Assembly (NCBI GenBank): GCA_025361935.1
Contig: JANYJB010000094.1
Span: 1 to 64,000, forward strand
Length of the DNA stretch: 64,000 nucleotides
Direction of reading: 5' to 3'
From: Verrucomicrobiota bacterium
Lineage (GTDB): Bacteria > Verrucomicrobiota > Verrucomicrobiia > Opitutales > Opitutaceae
Shown here: one piece after another, positions 1 through 8,247 of the stretch
Numbering within the stretch: position 1 is the first letter of the stretch
Layout of the letters: each line of letters begins with the position of its first letter
Notes under the pieces: model-generated
Database searches by the model: none
What the model was told of the DNA's origin: nothing
What the model saw: the letters and a program-made list of their open reading frames with translations, nothing else
Translations under genes and position numbers: made by a program

Positions 1-134
1 TCGTTGATGAGGCGCCCGGTGTCCCAGTAGGTGCGCACCCAGGCCTGGTCGATGCGGAGGCGGCCGGTGAGGAGCGTCGCCTCGACGTCGCGGCGCAACG
101 CGGCGTAGGTGGCGGGTGCGGAGAGGGGCGGCAT
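1..134 (-). CDS. DUF1016-like (YhcG/PDDEXK nuclease) protein, N-terminal fragment
   Basis: This is the first 44 codons of a gene that runs off the left edge. It starts at an ATG at 134, 11 bases after the vapC stop, on the same strand. The visible peptide has an N-terminal helix (YAALRRDVEATL) and the motif TYWDTGRLIN, which resembles the YWEIGR motif of the DUF1016 N-terminal domain, a family with a C-terminal PDDEXK nuclease fold often found in defence or accessory islands. Only the N-terminus is present, so the nuclease domain cannot be checked. The family call is tentative; that the frame is coding is better supported by its tight spacing to vapC. Confidence 0.45.
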   Translation of the reverse strand, partial: MPPLSAPATYAALRRDVEATLLTGRLRIDQAWVRTYWDTGRLIN

Positions 135-145
135 GGTCTGCTTAA

Positions 146-559
146 TCAGCAGGCGGTTTGCCAATCTTCGCAGGCGAGGCCGGGGACGCGGGCGAACTCG
201 GCGAGGTTGTGGGTGACGAAGATGGCGCCGTTTGCCAGCGCCTGACCGGCGAGCAGGGCGTCGTAGGGGCCGATAGGCTGGGTGAGGTTGGCGAGCTGGG
301 CACGAACGTAGCCTGCCTGATAGGCGGCGGCTGCATCGAAGGTCAGGACCTCCGGAAACAGCGCTTGCAGGCGGAGAATGCGGGTGCGGAAGGCCGGGAC
401 ATCGGGGCGCTTGGCGGCACCGTATTCGAGTTCCACCAAGGCGATGGCGGAGAGGCGGCACGCGGGAAGCAATGCCTCCAATCGATCGCACAACGCCGCG
501 TCTTCCCGGTGGCCCCGCAGGTAACGCGACCAGACATTGGTGTCGGGCAGGTAGATCAC
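146..559 (-). CDS. vapC: VapC-type PIN-domain ribonuclease toxin
   Basis: A 137-residue PIN-domain protein, the toxin half of a type II toxin-antitoxin pair; VapC toxins cut RNA, often tRNA, with a Mg2+-binding acidic site. Visible catalytic positions are the Asp in YLPDTNVW near residue 6, the Glu in VELEYGAA near 44, and the Asp in GPYDALLAG near 99, with the usual VTHNLAEFARVPGL segment near the C-terminus. This last form matches the VapC/FitB branch. The start is a GTG at 559 that overlaps the vapB stop by four bases (GTGA), which implies translational coupling so that antitoxin is made first. The target RNA cannot be read from sequence. Confidence 0.9.
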   Translation of the reverse strand: MIYLPDTNVWSRYLRGHREDAALCDRLEALLPACRLSAIALVELEYGAAKRPDVPAFRTRILRLQALFPEVLTFDAAAAYQAGYVRAQLANLTQPIGPYDALLAGQALANGAIFVTHNLAEFARVPGLACEDWQTAC

Positions 560-780
560 GTGGTGTGATCGGGGAAGTCGGGGGCGGAGCCGCGCAGGGC
601 CTTGAGCGCCTTCAAACGCTTCGTCTCGTAGGCCGGATCAACGAGGCGGAAGCTGCCGCCGTGCTGCTCGATGATGTAGGCCTTGGCCTTGAGTTTGAGG
701 GAGCGGGGCAGGCGGATGGCGGTCGAGTTGCCCGACTTGAAGACCTTGGCGGTGATGGGATGGGCAGTGCTCATGTGCAT
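556..780 (-). CDS. vapB: VapB-type AbrB/SpoVT-fold antitoxin
   Basis: A 74-residue antitoxin (72 if the second ATG at 774 is used). The N-terminal half is a swapped-hairpin AbrB DNA-binding domain with the hallmark segment AKVFKSGNSTAIRLPRSL. The charged C-terminal tail (YETKRLKALKALRG...) would bind and block VapC. The ORF track shows a 174-residue version, but the first 100 residues are an Arg/Pro-rich shadow of the helicase gene, so the start was placed at the ATG next to the palindrome at 784-795. The gene overlaps vapC by four bases and is probably autoregulated through that palindrome. Confidence 0.85.
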   Translation of the reverse strand: MHMSTAHPITAKVFKSGNSTAIRLPRSLKLKAKAYIIEQHGGSFRLVDPAYETKRLKALKALRGSAPDFPDHTT

Positions 781-783
781 ACG

Positions 784-795
784 GTGTATATACAC
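784..795. promoter_or_regulatory. Palindromic operator candidate for vapBC
   Basis: GTGTATATACAC is a perfect 12-base palindrome ending four bases upstream of the vapB start, in an otherwise GC-rich stretch. VapB/AbrB-fold antitoxins usually repress their own operon by binding palindromes that overlap the promoter. The TATA core could also serve as part of the -10 element. Binding is inferred from position and symmetry only. Confidence 0.55.
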
Positions 796-833
796 GGAGC
801 GGGCGTCAAGGGCGGGGTGGAAGCAGGCCGGTC

Positions 834-3807
834 TTATTCCGGGGCGGTCGCGTTTGCGTGGAGGAAGCCGGACCAGGTGGTGAAGCCGTCTTTGGCGTAG
901 GTGGCGGCGGGGTTGGAGGGGAGGTCGGCGGGACGGTTGGACTGCCACCATTTGCGCCAGGCGTCGTTGCCGGCGAGGCCGAGGGTGCGTGCGAAGGCGC
1001 GGGCTTCGGCGAAGGGGCGGAACTGGCGGGCGACCGGCGCGATGTTGCCGGTGCCAAGCCAGTCGCCCCAGCCTTGCCACTCGGTTTTATAGACGTTGCG
1101 GGGGCTCGCGGGGATGTCGGCGGGCTTGGGAGGCTTGTCGGTGAACTCGCCGCGAACGTAGCGGGGCCAGTTGAGCGAGCCGCCGAGGTTGAGGGCTTGG
1201 ACTAAGGCGCGTGCGGATTCGAAATCGCGGTAGGCTTTGCCGCGTTTCTTGCGTGGTTTTTCGACGATGGGGCAACCGAGCCAGTCGCTCCAATCCACCC
1301 AGCCGGAGTCGGCGTAGGTTTGGTGAGGGCGGATGGGCAGGTTGGCGGGGAAACGGGTTTTGTCGTCGGCGAAGGCGTTCCACTCGCGGCGCGTGGTGAA
1401 GCCGAGGGCGTGGACGGCGGCGCGGGCTTCGGCGTAGGGCAGATAGGCGCGTTTGGTGGAGGCGATCTGGCCGTTGCCGAGCCAATCGCCCCAGCTGATC
1501 CAGCCGTGATCGACGTAAGCGGCGGCGGGGGATTTGGGGATGTCTTCGGGAATGGGCGAGAGGTCGGGGCGCTTGCCGGTGGCGTAGGCTTTCCAGTGCT
1601 GCTGGCCTTTGAGTTTGAGGGAGTGGGCGAAGGCGCAGGCTTCGGGGTAGGGGCGCCATGCGATGCCGAGAAAGTCCTCCCAGCTAACCCAGCCTTTGCC
1701 TTTGTAGCTTCGGTCAGGATGGCTTGGGACATCGTTTCGCATCGGACCGAGTTCCGGCATCAAGCCATAGCGAAATTTCTGCTGCCACTCTTGAGATGAT
1801 CTAACACCGAGAACTCTTGCCCATGTGCGAGCTTCTTCAAAGCAGATTAATTTGTAGCGGTTAAATCCCTTACTCCGCCGGACTGATTTTCGTCCCGTTC
1901 CGAAAAACTCGCCCCAATCAATCCATCCTCGGTTCGCATAAATACCTTGGACTGATTTGGGGATTCCCATCGGCCATTGGTTGAGCAAACGAAGCCGGTC
2001 GTAGGTTTGTCTCCATTGACTCTGAGATGTGATTCCAAGTTTTTGGGCCCATATTTGGGCTTCGGTGTAAGTCGCATATGAAAGCCTTGCTACGTTCTCC
2101 CAGCAGTGCACTTCGATCTGGTTCGCAAACTCCGTGGCGCTCACTCCGAGCGGAGTGACAACGTTTCCGAAGTCGAATTTCACCAAGCCGGTTTTAGGTG
2201 TTCGGCCTTCGGCGGTGGCGCGGAACCATTCGATGATACGTTCGTCGTGGGCGGCCAAGGCTCGCAGGACGAAGAGGACGAATTTGAAGGCGCTGCTTTC
2301 GGCGATGTCTTCCGGGGTCGCGCCATCCGGCACGACAAGCGGGAGCAGGATGTAGCCTAGTTTTTTTCCGGGGGCCAGACGCAGGGCGCGGCCGGAGGCT
2401 TGGACGATGTCGATGGTGCTGCCTTTGGGGTCGGCAAAGAAAACGCAGTCAATGCCGGGGACGTCCACGCCTTCGGTGAGGCAGCGGGCGTTGGTCACGA
2501 GCGAGGGCGTGGCGTTGAGGAACGCGTCGAGTTCTCTTTGGCGGGCGGCGCTGCCCATTTTTCCCGACACGTGGTAGGCGGCGACGGGCGTTTCGGTGGC
2601 GAGGTGGTCGTTGAGGCGGTTGCAGAGATCGCGGAAGCGGGAGGCGCGGAGAATACTGCTGTGAAACGAGACGGTGTGGCGCACGCCGTGGAGCGCGGTG
2701 GCGCGGCGGAGGGCTATGAGGCTGGCGAGGGCGAGCGAGGTGACTTCGTCGAGGCCGTCGGGGCCGAGGTCGAGCCAGCGGTTGTCGGCGACGAGGGTTT
2801 TTATCTCGGACTCGCGGACGCCGATGGTGAGCAAGCGGTAGTCGCAGAGGATGGGGTCGGCGGCGGAGATGGCGGCTTTGAAGGTGAGGAGGTCGATGGT
2901 CTCTCCGTAGAGCGCGGGGTCGTCCATCGAGACGATGTCGTCGGAGCGGTTGGAGGCGAAGCGGCGTTCCGTGGCCGTCATGAAGAGACGGCGGGGGAGC
3001 GGGAGGTTTTCGTCGTGGAGGAGGTGGGCGTAGTAGCTGGAGGTTTTGCCGGTGGTCTTGTGGGCTTCGTCGAGGACGGCGAAGTCGAAGGCGGTGTTGG
3101 CGTCGCGGGCGGCGGCGGCGAGGACAGGCGAGCTTTGGTAGGTGGTGAGGACGACGAGGAGGCCGGGGCGGGCTTGGGCGGCGCGGAGGTGGTCGGCGAG
3201 TTTGGCGGGGTCGGTGTCGCAGGGGATGCCGAGTTCGTGGACGTGGGCGACGAGGGCTTCGTTGTCCATGTCGGCGACCTCGTCGTCGCTGCACACGCAG
3301 AGCCAGTCCACGGGGCGGGCGTCGGCGACGGCCTCGGTCATCCACGTCTCCAGCGTCTGGCGGACGAGGGCGAGGCTGGGGACGGCGATGAGGACGCGGC
3401 GGGCGTCGAGTGTTTGGGCGATCCAGTAGGCGGTGAGGCTTTTGCCGGAGCCGCAGGGGTGGATCACCTTGCCGCGTGTTTGGGCGGGGTCGGCGTAGTA
3501 GGCGACGGCGGCGGCGACGGCTTTGGACTGGTGTTCGCGGGGCGGGCGAGGTTGCGGACGGGCGGGTGCGGTGTTGGCGGCGGAGCGGAGAGAGTCAAAA
3601 AAAGCGGGGCCGAGTGTGGTCCAGGTTTCCGAGGTGATGTCGCCGATGTTGGCGAGGCCTTGGAGGATGCCGGGGATGCGCGAGGTAGTGGCGGACGACG
3701 TGGGCGAAGGCGGTGCCTTGTTGCGTGGTGTCGGGCAGCGCGGCCACGGCGGCGGTGAAGTCCGACCAAGAGCAGACGGAGGCGAACAGGGAGTTTAGCT
3801 CACGCAC
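834..3807 (-). CDS. Superfamily 2 DEAH helicase with six C-terminal repeats (one frameshift)
   Basis: An ATP-dependent SF2 helicase or translocase of the restriction/accessory type. The long frame (834-3467) contains Walker A PCGSGKS, the DEAH box in VLDEAHKTTGK, motif III TATERRF and motif VI QASGRALRLAPG. The reading continues upstream without a stop (GILQGLANIGDITSETW, then REHQSKAV, a Q-like motif), but a plausible N-terminus (MRELNSLFASVCSWSDF, from a GTG at 3807) lies in another frame. The two join if one C is removed from the CCCC run at 3672-3675, so the gene carries a one-base insertion or a sequencing error. The last ~400 residues are six ~60-residue repeats, each beginning like FAEARAFARTLG and ending like GWISWGDWLG, similar to the phage-integrase repeat unit. 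Repeats of this kind are expected to bind DNA or protein; the exact function is unknown. Confidence 0.75.
855..2068 (-). repeat. Six tandem ~60-residue coding repeats in the helicase C-terminus
   Basis: The consensus is (Y/F)xEAxxxAxxLGxxxxxxWxxx..., a Pro-rich linker (IPxSPxxxY), then GWxxWxDWLG. The copies begin at YTEAQIWAQ, FEEARTWAR, YPEACAFAH, YAEARAAVH, FESARALVQ and FAEARAFAR. The two N-terminal copies (about 1720-2070) are clearly richer in A+T than the four C-terminal ones, which suggests different ages or sources for the repeats. Confidence 0.8.
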
Positions 3808-3864
3808 GGGATTGGATTTAAGGGCGTGGGCGGGCGGGGCAATCTTCTATGGGGCGGCGAAGGG

Positions 3865-3889
3865 CAAAGTAACCTATTAGGTTACTTTG
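3865..3889. terminator. Perfect 10-bp inverted repeat over the J-domain gene stop
   Basis: CAAAGTAACC and GGTTACTTTG form a perfect 10-base stem around a five-base loop (TATTA). The stop codon of the J-domain gene lies inside the stem. On the minus strand it separates this gene from the helicase gene downstream. There is no clean T-run, so it may be a weak terminator, an mRNA-stabilising hairpin or a protein site. Confidence 0.45.
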
Positions 3890-4841
3890 TGCGGGAGCGA
3901 CGACGGGAGGGGGGAGGGGATTCCCAGGCGGCGATGGTGGACTGGAGGTAGGCGTGCTGGCGTTGGAGGGCGACGAGGTCTTCGTTGAGTTCAACTTCGA
4001 GGCGGCGGTGGAGCTGGGGAAGTTTTTTCTCGGACAACGTGAAGCGCCAGGCGGGGGATTGGCGGTAGGCGCGGAGCTTGCGCTCGGTGTCGCGGCGGGC
4101 GGCGTGGAGCTCGGCGATGGCGCGTTGCAGCCGACTGAGGGAGGAGTCGGGGCTGAGGGTGTTGTTGGCGGTTTCCCAATCGATTTCGAGGCGGGCCAGC
4201 CAGTCGCCGTCGCGAGCGGCCCAGGCTTGCTGGACTTCGTGCCAGAGACGTTCGCGGGCGGGCGTCCACTCGCCGCCGCGATCAGGATGGAGGTGCTGCA
4301 CGAGGCGGCGGTAGAGGTCGCGGGCTTCGGCGGTGGCGGAGGGTGGGTTTTTCGCTGAGGGGAAGTTGTCGGAAGGACGGCTGTCGTTGTCTTCGCCGAA
4401 GAGGCGGTTGAAGAGGTCGTCGGTGTCGGTTTTGAAATCGTCGGGCGGTGCGTCGGGTTCGGGCGGGTGGGCGCGTTCGTAGGCTTCGGGGTCGGCGAGA
4501 TACTCTTTGTGTTCTTTCCAGAGTTTTTTGAGGGAGCGGCCGGTCATGGCGGCCATATACTGGACGGACTCGATTTCGCGGGAGAGGGAGAGGACTTTGG
4601 AGTGGAGATCCCGGAGGGTGGTGACGAGCTGGGGGAAGGTGCCGTGCAGCCAGGCTTGATAGGCGGTGGTGTCGGTTTGCTCGTGGCGGCGGAGGTCGGT
4701 GGCGGCTTTGTCGAGGCGTTTGCGGGCGGCGTGGAATTCGGACCAGGCGGCGTGGCGGAGCGGACGGGCGTCAATGAGGATGAGGGCGCGGCTGCGGGCG
4801 GGTGATGACGGAACGGGACCGATGGGAGCCATAGGACGCAT
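3882..4841 (-). CDS. J-domain (DnaJ-like) protein
   Basis: A 319-residue soluble protein with a helix-rich N-terminus (DKAATDLRRHEQTDTTAYQAW; REIESVQYMAAMTGRSLKKL), an acidic linker (DDFKTDTDDLFNRLFGEDND), and a J-domain-like segment around residues 170-215 containing LYRRLVQHLHPDRGGEW. The HPD tripeptide is the signature that stimulates Hsp70 ATPase. The rest of the J-domain is diverged and is followed by coiled-coil-like helices (SLSRLQRAIAELHAARRDTERKL). There is no Gly/Phe or zinc-finger region, so it is not a canonical DnaJ. It starts 8 bases after the recD2 stop, so the two are probably co-transcribed. The ATG at 4832 is a possible alternative start. Confidence 0.6.
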   Translation of the reverse strand: MRPMAPIGPVPSSPARSRALILIDARPLRHAAWSEFHAARKRLDKAATDLRRHEQTDTTAYQAWLHGTFPQLVTTLRDLHSKVLSLSREIESVQYMAAMTGRSLKKLWKEHKEYLADPEAYERAHPPEPDAPPDDFKTDTDDLFNRLFGEDNDSRPSDNFPSAKNPPSATAEARDLYRRLVQHLHPDRGGEWTPARERLWHEVQQAWAARDGDWLARLEIDWETANNTLSPDSSLSRLQRAIAELHAARRDTERKLRAYRQSPAWRFTLSEKKLPQLHRRLEVELNEDLVALQRQHAYLQSTIAAWESPPPSRRRSRTK

Positions 4842-4849
4842 GGGGCCTA

Positions 4850-7800
4850 TTACCGAGAGGCGGCGAGTTTTTCGCGGAGGTGGGTCGTGCGGGTTTTGGC
4901 GTCGCTCGCACGGACGGCCATGGCGTAGGCGGCGGGTTCGCCGACGATGAAGACCTTTTTCTTTCCTCGGGTGATCGCCGTATAGAGCAGGTTGCGCTGG
5001 AGCATCATGAAATGCGCCTTGAGGAGCGGCACGATGACGACGGGGTATTCGCTGCCCTGGCTTTTGTGGATGCTGATGGCGTAGGCGGGGGCGAGGTCGC
5101 CGAAGGCCCCTCGGTCGAAGGTGTGCTCGGCGCCGTCGAACTTGGCGGTGAGCGTGCCGGCTTCGGTGTCCACGGAGGCGATGACGCCAATGTCACCATT
5201 GAAGAGGGCCTTGTCGTAGTTGTTGCGGAGCTGGATGACTTTGTCGCCGGGGCGGTATTCGCCGTGGGGGCCGCGGAGGGCTTTGGCGTGCGGGTTGAGG
5301 GCGGCTTGGAGCTGGAGGTTGAGGTTGCCCACGCCGGCGGTGCCTTTGTGCATGGGAGCGAGGATCTGCACGTCGTTGATCGGGTGAAACCACGGGTAGT
5401 GCGCGGGGACGAACTCGGTGCAGAGCTGGATGACTTTGCGGACGGTGTCTTCGGCGGATTCGGCGACGATGAACGTGAGGTCGGACCACGCCTGCGCGGC
5501 GGAGACTTCGTTGACGGAGGGAGGAAGAACTGGTTCGCCGGCGTTGATGGCGTGGGCGGTGACGACGATCTGGCTCTGGCCTTTCTGGCGGTAGATGACG
5601 TTGAGGCGGGTGACGGGGATTTGTTGCGCGGCGATGAGGTCTTTTAACACGTTGCCGGCGCCGACGGAGGGGAGTTGGTCGATGTCGCCAACGAGGAGAA
5701 GATGGGCGCGCGACGGGACGGCCTGCATGACGGCGGCGGCGAGGCGTGTGTCGAGCATCGAGGCTTCGTCCACGATGAGGAAATCGGTGGCGAGGGGCTG
5801 GTGTTCGTTGGCGACGAAGCCGCCTTTGGACGGGTCATATTTGAGGAGGCGGTGGAGGGTGGAGGCGAAGCCGCCGGTGGTTTCGGAGAGGCGCTGGGCG
5901 GCGCGTCCGGTGGGGGCGGCGAGGTGGACGCGGACCTTCTTGGCCTTGAGGATTTCGACGAGGGCGCGGAGGATGGTGGTGTTGTGGGTGACGATGTAAT
6001 CGTCGGTCACGTAGAGGCCGGAGGGGCTGTCAACGGAGATGCAGACGCAGGGGGCGCGGTCGGCGGGTTCGATGCTGGCGATGCGCAGACGGTGGCCGAG
6101 GCGCTTGCGGGCGTTGGGGCGCTGGAGGCGGCCGAGTTTGCGCGGGAGGCTGAGCAGGGTGGCGGGCTCGGGGTGCTGGAGAGTGACGATGTAGGACGGG
6201 AGGCCGGCGCGTTTTTCGCCGCGATGCGTGTAGGTGGGATGTTTGACGGCACCGATGGTCGCGATGCAGCCGAGGGACCAGGCGAGGCTTTGGAAGTCGC
6301 GAGCGAGGCGATGACTGCTGGAGCTGAAGGAAACGACGCCGTGTTTATCCACGGTGCCGTCGGTATCGAGGAGGCCGCGAAGGAGCTGAAGGCGTTGTTC
6401 GCGGGAGCCGGAGAAGAAGATTTCGGGGATGAATTTTTCGGAGGCACCGACGTTGAGTCCGAGGCTGCGGAGGTGGGCGCCGAGGGTGTTGGGCAGGCCG
6501 CGTTTGGCGTGGGTGAGCCGGTAGCTGATCGTGTCGGTGCCGTGGAGCGTGACGGGCTTGAGCGTGAGGCCGAGCGGGGCGACAAGGCCTTGGATTTTTT
6601 CGCGAATGAAGGCGTCGGTCGTGGTGAGCTGGGTGGACGTTGAGATCGTGCCGTCGCCGATGAGCGCGCCAATCAAGTAGGGGTCGCAGAAGAACTCCTG
6701 CGGGGGGAGATCGGGGCAGGCGGAGAGGAGCGGGACGGCGAGCCGGTTGCTTTCGGCGCGGTCCTCGGCGAGGCGCTTGCGGAGGTAGCTGAGCGGGACG
6801 ACGCGCCAGTCACGGGCGCGGATTTTTTTCTTTTTGGACGGACTCCAGACGGAGACGCGCGTCCATGCTCGCCACAGGTGGTCGTCGCAGCAGAGCGTGG
6901 AGCGTCCGTCGGCGAAGGTGACGCGGAAGATGTCTTTCTCGCCTTGCGGGTGGACGCTTTTGATTTTGGCGATGGTGCCTTCGGCGGTGATGATGCGCGA
7001 GCCCGAGCGGAGGCTACCGATGGGGCGGAAGCCGGAGGGCGTGAGCACTTGGGCGGTGAGCGGCTGGGCTTTGCCCGTGCCGGGGCCGCCGGTGAGGATG
7101 GAGACTTTGGAAAGGAGGGCGTTTTTGAGGCCGGCGCGTTGTTGTTCGGCGAATTCGAAGCCGGCTTTTTGCTCGGCCCACTGGACGGCGGCGTCGGCTT
7201 TGATGGGCGGGAGGCCGCTGCCGACTTTCGTGAGGCGGGCGATGGTGGCGGCGATTTTTTGTTCGGCGCGGTCGTTGACGGGGAGTTGGACAAGGCCGGA
7301 GCCGGGGAGTGGGTTGTCCACGCCGGCGGGGGTGTGGCGGACGAGGGCTTTCGTTGCGACGAGGGCGGCGATGCGGGCTTCGACGAACTTGGCCTCGGTT
7401 TCGAGAAGCGGGGCGGCGTAGTCAATGAGGTCAACTTCGCGGATGGCGGTGTGGCCTTCCTCCTGGAGCGTCTCCATCGCGTAGAGGAGGCCGGCGTCGA
7501 GGCGGGGCGGGGCGTCGTTGGCGTAGCCGAGGTTGATGGCGATGCGGTCGGCGGTCTTGAAGCCGATGCCGTCGATCTCGCGGGCGACGCGGTAGGGCTC
7601 GGTGGTGAGGATGCGTTTGGCCTCGCCGCCGTATTGGTTGATCACCTTCACGCACTGGCCGGTGGTGACGCCGTAGGTCTGGAGGAAGATGTAGAGCTCG
7701 CGGAAGGCGCGTTGGTCGTCCCAGGCTTTCTTGATGGCGGTGGCGCGTTTTTTGCCGATGCCGGGGACGTCGCGGAGTTTGCCGGACTCTTCGCTGAGGA

Positions 7801-8164
7801 CGCGGAAGGTGTCGGTGCCGAAGGCGTCCACGATCTTGTTGGCGTAAACCTTGCCGATGCCTTCGACGAGGCCGGAGCCGAGGTATTTGCGGATGCCGTA
7901 AACGCTGGAGGGAAGCTCGGAGCGGAAGGTGGCGATCTTGAACTGGTCGCCGTGCTGGGCGTGCTTGGTCCAGGTGCCGCGGAGGTGGAGGGTTTCGCCG
8001 CATTGGACGCCGGGGAGGGCGCCGACGATGCTCACGCGGGCGTCCCGGCCCTCGGCGGAGTCGGGGCGGAACTCCGCGATGGTGTAGTGGTTCTCCTCGT
8101 TGAAGAAGATGATGCGTTCGAGAACGCCGGTGAGGGTGTCGGAATTGGCGGAGGAGGCGGCCAC
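4850..8164 (-). CDS. recD2: RecD2-type 5'-3' DNA helicase interrupted by an intein
   Basis: A RecD2/YrrC-family SF1B helicase that acts in DNA repair independently of RecBC. In order it shows an N-terminal OB-like region (GVLERIIFFNEENHYTIAEF), helix-hairpin-helix motifs (RDVPGIGKKRATAI, REIDGIGFKTADRI), the P-loop GGPGTGK, then an intein of about 363 residues, then TTILRALVEI, motif Ia (LAAPTGRAAQRL), motif II (IVDEASMLD), motif III (GDIDQLPSVG), and C-terminal motifs SIHKSQGSEYP and LLYTAITRGKKKV. Without the intein the protein is a normal RecD2 size. The track starts it at the ATG at 8242, five bases from the divergent start at 8248. A GTG at 8164 (giving VAASSANSDTLTGV) sits closer to the conserved N-terminus and was chosen; this is uncertain. 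Splicing is needed to rebuild the ATP-binding loop. Confidence 0.85.
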   Translation of the reverse strand: MAASSANSDTLTGVLERIIFFNEENHYTIAEFRPDSAEGRDARVSIVGALPGVQCGETLHLRGTWTKHAQHGDQFKIATFRSELPSSVYGIRKYLGSGLVEGIGKVYANKIVDAFGTDTFRVLSEESGKLRDVPGIGKKRATAIKKAWDDQRAFRELYIFLQTYGVTTGQCVKVINQYGGEAKRILTTEPYRVAREIDGIGFKTADRIAINLGYANDAPPRLDAGLLYAMETLQEEGHTAIREVDLIDYAAPLLETEAKFVEARIAALVATKALVRHTPAGVDNPLPGSGLVQLPVNDRAEQKIAATIARLTKVGSGLPPIKADAAVQWAEQKAGFEFAEQQRAGLKNALLSKVSILTGGPGTGKAQPLTAQVLTPSGFRPIGSLRSGSRIITAEGTIAKIKSVHPQGEKDIFRVTFADGRSTLCCDDHLWRAWTRVSVWSPSKKKKIRARDWRVVPLSYLRKRLAEDRAESNRLAVPLLSACPDLPPQEFFCDPYLIGALIGDGTISTSTQLTTTDAFIREKIQGLVAPLGLTLKPVTLHGTDTISYRLTHAKRGLPNTLGAHLRSLGLNVGASEKFIPEIFFSGSREQRLQLLRGLLDTDGTVDKHGVVSFSSSSHRLARDFQSLAWSLGCIATIGAVKHPTYTHRGEKRAGLPSYIVTLQHPEPATLLSLPRKLGRLQRPNARKRLGHRLRIASIEPADRAPCVCISVDSPSGLYVTDDYIVTHNTTILRALVEILKAKKVRVHLAAPTGRAAQRLSETTGGFASTLHRLLKYDPSKGGFVANEHQPLATDFLIVDEASMLDTRLAAAVMQAVPSRAHLLLVGDIDQLPSVGAGNVLKDLIAAQQIPVTRLNVIYRQKGQSQIVVTAHAINAGEPVLPPSVNEVSAAQAWSDLTFIVAESAEDTVRKVIQLCTEFVPAHYPWFHPINDVQILAPMHKGTAGVGNLNLQLQAALNPHAKALRGPHGEYRPGDKVIQLRNNYDKALFNGDIGVIASVDTEAGTLTAKFDGAEHTFDRGAFGDLAPAYAISIHKSQGSEYPVVIVPLLKAHFMMLQRNLLYTAITRGKKKVFIVGEPAAYAMAVRASDAKTRTTHLREKLAASR
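5981..7069 (-). mobile_element. Intein with LAGLIDADG endonuclease in the RecD2 P-loop
   Basis: A 363-residue insertion splits GGPGTGK from TT of the Walker A motif. It begins with Ala (AQPLTAQVLTPSGFRPIGSL, block A) and ends with VTHN before an extein Thr. The class 3 signature is visible: Trp in DDHLWRAW (block B position 12), Cys in CVCISVD (block F position 4) and Thr in VTHN (block G position 5). Class 3 inteins lack a nucleophile at residue 1 and use the block F Cys instead. Two dodecapeptide motifs, YLIGALIGDGT and LLRGLLDTDGT, mark a LAGLIDADG homing endonuclease, so the element may still be mobile. Splice sites were placed by motif and by the continuity of the helicase motif. Confidence 0.88.
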
Positions 8165-8247
8165 GTGGGGCGAAGATGAACACCGCTTCGCGGAAAAAAT
8201 CAAATGCAGGGAATTGCCATGCGTCGGCCGGGATGATGGCATGAGGC

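Noticed and set aside
2400-3758. 452-residue plus-strand ORF opposite the helicase
   Set aside because: Gly/Val/Glu-rich shadow of the helicase frame with no recognisable motif.
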